Source: Clostridia bacterium
Lineage (GTDB): Bacteria; Bacillota; Clostridia; Christensenellales; Borkfalkiaceae
Length of the DNA: 7,592 nt
Reading direction: 5' to 3'
NCBI GenBank assembly: GCA_029071285.1
Contig: JAIEAS010000108.1
Span: forward strand, 1 to 7,592
The notes under the pieces were generated by a model that had not been told where the DNA came from, did no database searches, and saw only the letters and a list, made by a program, of their open reading frames with translations. The position numbers and the translations under genes were made by a program. Numbering within the stretch: the first letter of the stretch is position 1; each line of letters begins with the position of its first letter. This document shows positions 1 through 6,212 of the stretch, one piece after another.

Positions 1-41
1 GATAAATTTATATCAAATAAATACAAATTTTAAAATTCATT

Positions 42-47
42 GGAGGA
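42..47 (+). promoter_or_regulatory. Ribosome binding site of ppdK
   Basis: GGAGGA lies 8 nt before the ATG at 56. This is a near-ideal Shine-Dalgarno sequence and spacing, and it fixes the start of the dikinase gene. The 41 bases before it are almost entirely A/T. I could not assign a convincing -35/-10 pair there, and the window cuts off whatever lies further upstream. Confidence 0.9.
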
Positions 48-55
48 TTTTTTAA

Positions 56-2701
56 ATGGCAAAAAAATATTGCTATCTTTTCACCGAAGGCGACGCAACC
101 ATGCGCGAACTTCTTGGCGGTAAAGGCGCAAACCTTGCGGAAATGACCAAAATCGGTCTGCCCGTGCCTCAGGGCTTCACTATCTCTACCGAAGCCTGCA
201 CCCAGTACTACGAGGACGGCCGCAAAATCAACGACGGCATTCAGAAAGAAATTATGTCGTATATCGACAAAATGGAAAAAATCTGCGGAAAGAAATTCGG
301 CGATAAGGAAAATCCCCTGCTCGTTTCGGTCCGCTCGGGCGCAAGAGCTTCTATGCCCGGTATGATGGACACCATTTTAAACCTCGGCTTGAACGAAGAC
401 GTAGTAAACACCATAGCAACCAAATCGGGCAACCCCCGCTGGGCTTGGGACTGCTACAGACGTTTCATTCAGATGTTCTCCGACGTCGTAATGGAAGTCG
501 GCAAAAAATACTTTGAAAAACTCATCGACAAGATGAAGGAAGAAAAGGGCGTAGAGTACGACGTAGACCTTACCGCAGAGGACTTAAAAGCTCTTGCGCA
601 CCAGTTTAAAGCAGAGTACAAAAAACAGCTCGGCAAAGATTTCCCCGACGACCCCAAGGAACAGCTCTTCGAGGCGGTCAAAGCGGTTTTCCGTTCGTGG
701 GACAACCCCCGTGCAAACATCTACCGTATGGACCACGACATTCCCTATTCGTGGGGTACTGCCGTAAACGTTCAGATGATGGCGTTCGGCAATATGGGCA
801 ACGACTGCGGAACGGGCGTTGCGTTCACCCGTAACCCCGCAACGGGCGAAAAGGGTCTTATGGGCGAATTCCTTATGAACGCTCAGGGCGAGGACGTCGT
901 AGCAGGCGTTCGTACGCCTATGCCCATTGCAAAAATGGCGGAAGTTCTTCCCGACGTGTACAAGCAGTTCCTCAAAGTCTGCGACACGCTTGAAAAGCAC
1001 TACCGCGATATGCAGGATATGGAATTTACTATCGAGCAGGGCAAGCTTTATATGCTGCAGACCCGTAACGGCAAGCGTACCGCGGCGGCTGCAATCAAAA
1101 TCGCATGCGACCTCATCGATGAAAAAATGATAAGCGAAAAAGAAGCGCTTATGCAGATTGACGCTAAATCTCTGGATATGCTTCTTCACCCTCAGTTCGA
1201 CGCAAAGGCTCTGAAAGAGGCTGATAAAAACAACGTTGTCGGCAAGGGTATCGCGGCTTCCCCCGGCGCTGCGGCAGGTTCAATCGTGTTCACCGCAGAG
1301 GACGCCGTTATCGAAGGCAAGAAGGGCAAGAAAGTCGTTCTCGTCCGTCTTGAAACCTCACCCGAAGATATCGAAGGTATGAAGTACGCGCAGGGTATCC
1401 TGACCGTACGCGGCGGACAGACCTCGCACGCGGCGGTTGTTGCGCGCGGTATGGGCACCTGCTGCGTTTCGGGCTGCGGCGACATTAAAATGGACGAGGA
1501 GAATAAGCAGTTCACCCTCGCGGGAAAAGTATTCAAAGAGGGCGACGGACTTTCGCTCGACGGCTCGACGGGCAACATTTACGACTGCGTAATCCCCACC
1601 GTGCCCGCAGACCCCAACTCGGGTTACTTCGGCAGAATTATGGAGCTTGCCGACAAATATAAGGCGCTCGGCGTAAGAACCAACGCGGACACCCCCGCAG
1701 ACGCAAAACAGGCGGCGGCGTTCGGCGCTCAGGGTATCGGCCTTTGCCGTACCGAGCATATGTTCTTCGACCCCGCAAGAATCGGCGCGTTCAGAGAAAT
1801 GATCTGCTCCGACACCGTGGAAGAGAGAGAGGCTGCGCTCGCTAAAATCGAGCCTATGCAGCAGGCGGACTTCGAGGGCTTGATGGAAGCTCTGGAAGGA
1901 CAGCCCGTAACCATCCGTTTCCTTGACCCGCCCCTTCACGAGTTCGTTCCCACCGACGAGGAAGATATTAAGGCGCTTGCAAAAACCCAGGGCAAGACTG
2001 TTGCTCAGATTAAGCAGCTCATTTCCGACCTGCACGAGTTCAACCCCATGATGGGACACCGCGGCTGCCGCCTTTGCGTAACCTATCCCGAAATCGCGGT
2101 TATGCAGACCAAGGCAGTAATCAAAGCCGCTATCAACGTGCAGAAGAAGCACGCTAAATGGAACGTCGTTCCCGAAATTATGATTCCCCTCACGGGCGAA
2201 GTTAAGGAACTTAAATTCGTTAAGGATATCGTCGTAAAGACCGCGGACGAAGTTATCGCAAAATCGGGCGTTAAGCTTCATTACGAAGTGGGCACCATGA
2301 TTGAAATTCCCCGCGCAGCTCTCACCGCTGACGACATCGCCGAACAGGCTGATTTCTTCTGCTTCGGCACGAACGACTTGACCCAGATGACCTTCGGCTT
2401 CTCGCGTGACGACGCAGGCAAATTCCTGCCTTCGTACTACGCAAACAAGATTTACGAAAGCGACCCGTTCGCCCGCCTCGATACGACCGGCGTCGGCAAG
2501 CTTATGGATATGGCTGTAACCCTCGGCAAAAAGGGCAACAAGAACCTGCACGTGGGTATTTGCGGCGAACACGGCGGCGACCCCTCGTCAATCGAGTTCT
2601 GCCACAAAATCGGCTTGAACTACGTTTCCTGCTCGCCCTACCGCGTACCCATCGCGCGCCTTGCAGCAGCCCAGGCTAATATCAAAAATCCCAGAAAGTA
2701 A
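56..2701 (+). CDS. ppdK: Pyruvate, phosphate dikinase (PPDK)
   Basis: Cytoplasmic enzyme interconverting pyruvate + ATP + Pi and PEP + AMP + PPi; in anaerobes it often runs in the glycolytic, ATP-forming direction. The 881 aa match the usual bacterial length (about 875). The N-terminal nucleotide-binding domain (about 1-340) opens with the family-typical glycine-rich GGKGANLAEM (21-30) and contains SVRSGARASMPGMMDT (91-106). The swivelling phosphohistidine domain (about 395-510) has GGQTSHAA with catalytic His458. The C-terminal PEP/pyruvate TIM barrel (about 530-875) has GLCRTEHMF (562-570), GHRGCRL (667-673), the likely metal ligands Glu750 (in MIEIPRA) and Asp774 (in GTNDLTQ), and catalytic Cys836 in HVGICGEHGG. 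All catalytic residues expected from the clostridial enzyme are present. The start is set by GGAGGA 8 nt upstream. The gene is followed directly by a strong terminator, so it probably ends its own transcript. No frameshift or missing domain is seen. Confidence 0.98.
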   Translation: MAKKYCYLFTEGDATMRELLGGKGANLAEMTKIGLPVPQGFTISTEACTQYYEDGRKINDGIQKEIMSYIDKMEKICGKKFGDKENPLLVSVRSGARASMPGMMDTILNLGLNEDVVNTIATKSGNPRWAWDCYRRFIQMFSDVVMEVGKKYFEKLIDKMKEEKGVEYDVDLTAEDLKALAHQFKAEYKKQLGKDFPDDPKEQLFEAVKAVFRSWDNPRANIYRMDHDIPYSWGTAVNVQMMAFGNMGNDCGTGVAFTRNPATGEKGLMGEFLMNAQGEDVVAGVRTPMPIAKMAEVLPDVYKQFLKVCDTLEKHYRDMQDMEFTIEQGKLYMLQTRNGKRTAAAAIKIACDLIDEKMISEKEALMQIDAKSLDMLLHPQFDAKALKEADKNNVVGKGIAASPGAAAGSIVFTAEDAVIEGKKGKKVVLVRLETSPEDIEGMKYAQGILTVRGGQTSHAAVVARGMGTCCVSGCGDIKMDEENKQFTLAGKVFKEGDGLSLDGSTGNIYDCVIPTVPADPNSGYFGRIMELADKYKALGVRTNADTPADAKQAAAFGAQGIGLCRTEHMFFDPARIGAFREMICSDTVEEREAALAKIEPMQQADFEGLMEALEGQPVTIRFLDPPLHEFVPTDEEDIKALAKTQGKTVAQIKQLISDLHEFNPMMGHRGCRLCVTYPEIAVMQTKAVIKAAINVQKKHAKWNVVPEIMIPLTGEVKELKFVKDIVVKTADEVIAKSGVKLHYEVGTMIEIPRAALTADDIAEQADFFCFGTNDLTQMTFGFSRDDAGKFLPSYYANKIYESDPFARLDTTGVGKLMDMAVTLGKKGNKNLHVGICGEHGGDPSSIEFCHKIGLNYVSCSPYRVPIARLAAAQANIKNPRK

Positions 2702-2712
2702 TTTTGGAAAAT

Positions 2713-2744
2713 AAAAAAAGGAAGGTGAAAACCTTCCTTTTTTT
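2713..2744 (+). terminator. Intrinsic terminator after ppdK
   Basis: A perfect 14-bp stem (2713-2726 with 2731-2744) closes a GAAA tetraloop (2727-2730). The core is GGAAGGT/ACCTTCC, flanked by seven A on the left and seven T on the right, so the U-tract is part of the extended stem. It begins 11 nt after the ppdK stop codon. The mirrored A and T tracts would let it work in both directions, but no converging gene is present. Confidence 0.94.
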
Positions 2745-2748
2745 GTAC

Positions 2749-2777
2749 TTGTTTTTTTTGTGAAAATGTGGTATAGT
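2749..2777 (+). promoter_or_regulatory. Candidate promoter of the M28 operon (extended -10)
   Basis: A -10 box TATAGT (2772-2777) is preceded by TGG, giving the extended TGn element. A weak -35 TTGTTT (2749-2754) lies 17 bp upstream. The predicted transcription start is near 2784, giving a leader of about 34 nt before the ATG at 2818. The position just after the ppdK terminator supports a fresh transcription start. The assignment rests on sequence pattern only, in an A/T-rich spacer where chance matches are common. Confidence 0.6.
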
Positions 2778-2789
2778 TTTTTCACAAAA
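2756..2789. repeat. Inverted repeat flanking the -10 box, possible operator
   Basis: The arms TTTTGTGAAAA (2756-2766) and TTTTCACAAAA (2779-2789) are perfect reverse complements of 11 bp separated by 12 bp. The -10 hexamer sits inside the spacer. Because the left arm lies upstream of the expected transcription start, an RNA hairpin is unlikely and a DNA site for a dimeric regulator is the better reading. It contains TGTGA and TCACA half-sites, but they are 18 bp apart, not the 6 bp of a CRP/FNR site. The arms are A/T-rich, so chance remains possible. Confidence 0.4.
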
Positions 2790-2817
2790 GCCAAAAGGAT
2801 TTTAAGTAAAGAGTAAA

Positions 2818-4548
2818 ATGATAACCTTAAAAAACTTGAAACCAAATAAAATTAAAATTTTATTTACAAGCCTTTTTGCCGCAGCGGTCGTTTTGCTGTC
2901 CGTGCTGATAGGGACGTTGAATATCACTTATTCCGCCAACGTAAGCGGCAAAGAGTACTCGGTTGACAATATGCTTTCTCATATCCTCGCCATATCCGAA
3001 AAGCAGCATTCCATCTACGACGAGGAAGCTTTGGAAGAGGTGCGCAGTTACGTTTCGTCAGCCCTCTTTTCCTACGGCGTAAAAAACGAAATAATTACGC
3101 ACAACGACGCGTACACTTACAATGAAAAGACAGAGCAAATAGTCGCGTACAAGCCCAAAAACATTTATGCGGAAATCGCAGGCGAGAGCGAAACGAATAT
3201 ATTGCTTGTGGCGCATTACGATTCCTGCGGATACAAAATCAAGTACGACGAAGCCAGCGAGGGCTCGCACGGCGCGCTGGACGACGGCTACGGCGTTGCC
3301 GCCGTGTTGGAGCTTGCAAGAATTTTTTCTGCCGAAAAAAATCTTAAAAACGGCATAAAGCTTGCAATCGTTGACGCCGAAGAAGAGGGCGTTATGGGCA
3401 GCGAGGCGCTTGTCAAAGAATACCCGCAGTGGCTTGACGACGTTAACCTCGTTATAAACGTAGAGGGACGCGGCAACACGGGACCTTTGTATCTCTTCCA
3501 GACGAGCGGAAACAATTCCAGAATAATAGATTTTTATCACAAAGCGGGATTTCCGTATTCCTTTTCGATTGCGGCGGACGTCTACGATATGCTGCCTAAC
3601 GACACCGATTTAAGCCCCTTTCTCGAATACGGCTGCGCGGGTATGAACTTTGCCGTTCTGGACAGCCTAAAGGTTTACCACAACGAAAAAGACTGTTACG
3701 AAGCGGTGGATGCGGGCGCGCTCGCAAAGTACTGCAATACGCTGCTGCCGCTTCTGGAAGAGTATACCCAGAACGCGAAGTACTCGCAGCCAGACTATTT
3801 TAAAAACGGGCACGACACGCTGTTTTTCACGCTTTTCCCCAACGCTCTCGTAAGCTACAGCGCAGTCACGGGCTGGATATTTTTCGGTATAATAATTGCA
3901 GTCGTTATCGCGCTTGTTGTCCTGTCGTTATTAAAAAAGCGGGTAAGCTGGAAAAAGCTTTTAATATCGTGCGCAATCGATTTGGCGTTTATCGTTCTGA
4001 CCTGCGGTCTCGGATTTTTAATTGCCGTGATTGCGAGCGCGATAAGCGGAGTAAACTATCACCTGATGTTTGTAATCGGCGTAGCGTTCGACGGCGGCTT
4101 GCTTATAATTTTCTCGCTATTAATGATTGCGGCGTTCGTCGCTGCGACGCTGTTTAAAACCAGATTCGGTTTCAACTATTCTGAAATGACTTTGGGCGGA
4201 CTTCTGATAAACACGCTGCTTGCAATCGTATGCGCGGCGGTCGTTTTCGGCGGAACTTATCTTTTCGTAATTCCCGTGCTTTTGTACGCGCTCGGCGAGG
4301 GCGTGAGCCTGTTTGTAAAGAACGAAAAAGTCAAAACGGGAGTATGCGGCGGGATTTGCGCCGTGGCTTCAATCTTTACGGTAAGCGTGTATATATCGCT
4401 GATTTACTCTCTGTACGTTTCGCTCACGTTCGGCGCGCTCGGGCTTATAACGGTGTTCGCAATTCTGCCGCTCACTGTGTGCGTTCCGCAGATTTGCGGA
4501 CTGTTCAAAAACTTACCCGTAAAAGGCGCAGAGGAGGCGGCTGTATGA
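2818..4548 (+). CDS. Membrane-anchored M28-family metallopeptidase with C-terminal polytopic domain
   Basis: Predicted zinc-dependent peptidase, probably an aminopeptidase, of 576 aa. One N-terminal membrane segment (about 12-33) is followed by an extracytoplasmic M28 domain (about 50-317). After that come about seven hydrophobic segments between 344 and 560 (roughly 345-372, 380-409, 414-445, 457-481, 482-500, 506-533, 535-560). Predicted active-site residues are His133 (in AHYDS), Asp155 (in GALDDGYGV), the Glu188-Glu189 pair (in DAEEEGVMGS), Glu216 (in NVEGRG) and His288 (in VYHNEKD). The order TM, M28 domain, multi-TM resembles eukaryotic ERMP1/FXNA-type peptidases. Substrate is unknown. 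The start is the only one available: an in-frame stop lies at 2803-2805, but the Shine-Dalgarno is weak (AAAGAG, 2808-2813, 4-nt gap). It is the first gene of a probable operon, and its stop overlaps the next start by 4 nt. Confidence 0.88.
   Translation: MITLKNLKPNKIKILFTSLFAAAVVLLSVLIGTLNITYSANVSGKEYSVDNMLSHILAISEKQHSIYDEEALEEVRSYVSSALFSYGVKNEIITHNDAYTYNEKTEQIVAYKPKNIYAEIAGESETNILLVAHYDSCGYKIKYDEASEGSHGALDDGYGVAAVLELARIFSAEKNLKNGIKLAIVDAEEEGVMGSEALVKEYPQWLDDVNLVINVEGRGNTGPLYLFQTSGNNSRIIDFYHKAGFPYSFSIAADVYDMLPNDTDLSPFLEYGCAGMNFAVLDSLKVYHNEKDCYEAVDAGALAKYCNTLLPLLEEYTQNAKYSQPDYFKNGHDTLFFTLFPNALVSYSAVTGWIFFGIIIAVVIALVVLSLLKKRVSWKKLLISCAIDLAFIVLTCGLGFLIAVIASAISGVNYHLMFVIGVAFDGGLLIIFSLLMIAAFVAATLFKTRFGFNYSEMTLGGLLINTLLAIVCAAVVFGGTYLFVIPVLLYALGEGVSLFVKNEKVKTGVCGGICAVASIFTVSVYISLIYSLYVSLTFGALGLITVFAILPLTVCVPQICGLFKNLPVKGAEEAAV
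4531..4537 (+). promoter_or_regulatory. Ribosome binding site of the lipoprotein gene
   Basis: GAGGAGG lies inside the last codons of the M28 gene, 7 nt before the ATG at 4545. It decides the start of the lipoprotein gene: the same frame stays open upstream to an ATG at 4230, but only the 4545 start has this site and yields a signal peptide. The stop and start codons overlap as ATGA (4545-4548), the usual layout for translational coupling. Confidence 0.9.
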
Positions 4549-5531
4549 AAAAGATTTTAACATTGATTTTGTCCGCGGCTTTAATCTGCGGCGCGTTAAG
4601 TTTAACCGCCTGCGCTGACGGAAAGGAATATTCCGTCCTTTGCGGAAATTGCGAAAACGGCTGCGTTATCGTCGCGGACGACAGCGCAAAAGCGGGCGAA
4701 AAAGTGATTTTAGCCGCCCGCCCGAATGCGGGCTATAAGCTCGTTTCATACGTTTTAAACGGCGAGGTTCTGAACGGCTGCTCGTTCGTTATGCCCGCAA
4801 AGGACGTAACCGTTTCCGCTAACTTCGAAGCTTTAACCTATTCGATAACGTACGTTGCGGACGGCTGTACCGTTTCGGGAGATAATCCCGACAGTTACAC
4901 GACAGCGAGCACGGCAATATTAAACGACCCGCAGAAAGAGGGTTACGAAACCTGCGGCTGGTACAGGTACCACAACCAATCCGAATTTGAACAGGATATG
5001 GAAGATTATAGGGTTACAAGCCTTGAAGGACTTTACGGCGACCTTACTTTGTACGCAAAGTATTACAATCCCGCCCATACGATAACCGTCGTTGACGGCG
5101 AAAACGGCTGGTGCTACGTTGAAGATTACTACTATGAAGCTTTTTACGGCGAAACTTATAACGTGGACGTCAATCCCGATAACGGTTACTACCTTGAAAG
5201 TCTGTTCGTAAACGGCACGGCGGTTGAAGGAACTTCGTTTACTGTGCCTATGGCGGACGTTGAGTTGACTTCGAGTTTTAAGCCCATCGTAATAGATATA
5301 AATTACGAGCTTTTCGGCGGAGAGAATGCGGAGGATAACCCCGCCTCGTTCACTGTTGAGGACGGGCGCATAACATTAAGCGACGCAACCAAAGAGGGTT
5401 TTGTTTTCTGCGGCTGGTATCTGGACGAAAATTTCTGGTATTCCGCATACGGCGAGATAGACGCTTACGACTGGCTGGAAAAACCTTTAACACTCTACGC
5501 GCAGTTCATCGCCGAAGACGAATTTTATTAA
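4545..5531 (+). CDS. Repeat-containing surface lipoprotein (InlB-type repeats)
   Basis: A 328-aa protein with a lipoprotein signal peptide: MKK, a hydrophobic stretch (4-20) and lipobox LTAC with lipidated Cys23. The mature part looks like four small beta domains in an A-B-A-B order. The A domains (about 29-95 and 178-246) resemble divergent InlB B-repeats, with NAGYKLVSYVLNG...SFVMPAKDVTVSANF echoed by DNGYYLESLFVNG...SFTVPMADVELTSSF. The B domains (about 99-173 and 250-322) resemble Listeria-Bacteroides repeats, with KEGYETCGWY...LTLYAKY echoed by KEGFVFCGWY...LTLYAQF. Such repeats usually act as adhesion or spacer modules outside the cell; no enzymatic motif is visible. The mature chain carries eight Cys besides Cys23, three of them in CGNCENGC (33-40), which is notable for an exported protein. 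There is no LPXTG anchor; attachment should be by lipid. Translational coupling to the M28 gene suggests a joint surface role. Exact function unknown. Confidence 0.88.
   Translation: MKKILTLILSAALICGALSLTACADGKEYSVLCGNCENGCVIVADDSAKAGEKVILAARPNAGYKLVSYVLNGEVLNGCSFVMPAKDVTVSANFEALTYSITYVADGCTVSGDNPDSYTTASTAILNDPQKEGYETCGWYRYHNQSEFEQDMEDYRVTSLEGLYGDLTLYAKYYNPAHTITVVDGENGWCYVEDYYYEAFYGETYNVDVNPDNGYYLESLFVNGTAVEGTSFTVPMADVELTSSFKPIVIDINYELFGGENAEDNPASFTVEDGRITLSDATKEGFVFCGWYLDENFWYSAYGEIDAYDWLEKPLTLYAQFIAEDEFY
4629..5510 (+). repeat. Two-copy repeat of an A-B two-domain protein module
   Basis: At protein level, module 1 (A 4629-4829, B 4839-5063) and module 2 (A 5076-5282, B 5292-5510) follow the same order and near-equal lengths. 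Shared landmarks are NxGYxL, SFxxPxxDV, NP before S[YF]T, KEG[YF]xxCGWY and LTLYA[KQ][YF]. Identity is mainly confined to these positions, so the duplication is old, or the modules were assembled separately from related units. The B domains differ between the GWY motif and LTLYA. Confidence 0.75.
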
Positions 5532-5542
5532 TTTAAAGAATT

Positions 5543-5548
5543 AAAGGG
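5543..5548 (+). promoter_or_regulatory. Poorly spaced Shine-Dalgarno-like site before the carbonic anhydrase
   Basis: AAAGGG ends only 1 nt before the ATG at 5550, much closer than the usual 5-9 nt. No other in-frame ATG, GTG or TTG exists between the preceding in-frame stop (5529-5531, also the lipoprotein stop) and 5550. The next possible start, TTG at 5574, would cut into the conserved N-terminal helix. The ATG is therefore kept, with weak initiation or reinitiation after the lipoprotein gene as the likely mode. Confidence 0.45.
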
Positions 5549-5549
5549 T

Positions 5550-6104
5550 ATGCAGGAAAATTATTTATCAGCTTTGAAAGCGTTGGAAAAACTGAAAGAC
5601 GGAAACAAAATTTACCTGAATTCAAAGACGGGTTCGGGCGACGTTTCGCTCGAAAAGCGGCTTGATTTAAGCAAAAACGGACAAAAGCCGTACGCCGTTA
5701 TCGTAAGCTGTTCGGATTCGCGGGTTATTCCCGAATACCTGTTTTCCGCGGGGCTCGGCGAGTTGTTCGTCGTGCGCGTTGCGGGCAACGTTATCGATAA
5801 CCACCAGCTCGGCAGTATCGAATACGCGGTAAACCGTCTCGGCTGTAAATTAATTGTCGTGCTCGGACATACGCAGTGCGGCGCGGTGGGCGGCGCGTTG
5901 AAGCAAAACGCCGGTTATCTGAAATTTATCACCGACGAAATCAGTCTGGCAATAGGCGGGGAGACGGACGCGGTCAGGGCAAGTATTCTCAACGTAAAGA
6001 GAAGCGTTGCAAAAATTAAAGATGCGCTGCAAGATATTGAGGGCCTGCAGGTTTCGGGCACGCTTTATCACACCGACAGCGGAAAGGTGGATTTTGATAT
6101 TTAA
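5550..6104 (+). CDS. Beta-class carbonic anhydrase
   Basis: Cytoplasmic zinc enzyme catalysing CO2 + H2O to bicarbonate + H+, supplying bicarbonate for carboxylations. At 184 aa it is a compact member of the family. The zinc ligands are complete: Cys54 in CSDSR, and His107 and Cys110 in GHTQCG. The catalytic Asp56-Arg58 dyad is intact. Other family landmarks are LEKLKDGNKIYL (12-23), FVVRVAGNVID (73-83), GSIEYAV (88-94) and the C-terminal G-x-LYHTDSGKVDF strand pair (170-182). It starts 18 nt after the lipoprotein stop, so it probably shares that transcript, though its own ribosome site is poor. No signal peptide is present, so it does not share the extracytoplasmic location of its neighbours. 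The family has carbonyl sulfide and carbon disulfide hydrolase members, but carbonic anhydrase is the more likely role. Confidence 0.95.
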   Translation: MQENYLSALKALEKLKDGNKIYLNSKTGSGDVSLEKRLDLSKNGQKPYAVIVSCSDSRVIPEYLFSAGLGELFVVRVAGNVIDNHQLGSIEYAVNRLGCKLIVVLGHTQCGAVGGALKQNAGYLKFITDEISLAIGGETDAVRASILNVKRSVAKIKDALQDIEGLQVSGTLYHTDSGKVDFDI

Positions 6105-6153
6105 ACGGCGTTTTTGATAATTGATGTAAAAAACGGTGTGCGTAATTTTCAAC

Positions 6154-6172
6154 AAAAAAATTATCTTTTTTT
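6154..6172 (+). terminator. Weak A/T-only hairpin between carbonic anhydrase and MATE genes
   Basis: Seven A (6154-6160) and seven T (6166-6172) can pair around a TTATC loop. The stem has no G-C pair and is therefore unstable, so it is at best a weak terminator for the upstream operon. The 108-nt spacer (6105-6212) holds no stronger hairpin. A second possible pairing, CGTTTTT (6109-6115) with AAAAACG (6129-6135), has no following T tract. Confidence 0.25.
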
Positions 6173-6174
6173 AA

Positions 6175-6204
6175 TTGCATTTACTTCTTGAAAGTTACTA
6201 TAAT
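6175..6204 (+). promoter_or_regulatory. Candidate promoter of the MATE gene
   Basis: A perfect -10 box TATAAT occupies 6199-6204. The best-placed -35 is TTGCAT (6175-6180) with an 18-bp spacer, matching the consensus only in TTG. A closer TTGAAA (6188-6193) is only 5 bp from the -10 and cannot serve. The predicted start of transcription, about 7 nt after the -10, falls at about 6211, essentially at the ATG (6213). Confidence 0.5.
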
Positions 6205-6212
6205 AAGTCGGT

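Noticed and set aside
584..1189. 201-codon open frame on the - strand within ppdK
   Set aside because: Same reasoning: antisense shadow of a conserved enzyme, low-complexity composition, no family resemblance.
1358..2572. 404-codon open frame on the - strand within ppdK
   Set aside because: It lies wholly inside a certain dikinase gene whose codon bias favours C or G at third positions, which readily keeps an antisense frame open. Its translation shows no recognisable domain and it has no clear ribosome site.
2759..2786. CRP/FNR-type binding site from TGTGA and TCACA
   Set aside because: The half-sites are 18 bp apart, whereas this family needs about 6 bp, so only a general dyad is reported.
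4230..4544. N-terminal extension of the lipoprotein gene to an ATG at 4230
   Set aside because: This part overlaps the membrane half of the M28 gene in another frame, reads as Arg-rich random sequence, and would bury the signal peptide. GAGGAGG before 4545 fixes the true start.
6109..6135. CGTTTTT/AAAAACG hairpin as terminator of the carbonic anhydrase operon
   Set aside because: The 7-bp stem is A/T-rich with a 13-nt loop and is not followed by a T tract.
6188..6204. TTGAAA/TATAAT as a promoter pair
   Set aside because: The spacer is only 5 bp, far below the 16-18 bp needed. The weaker TTGCAT at 6175 has acceptable spacing.
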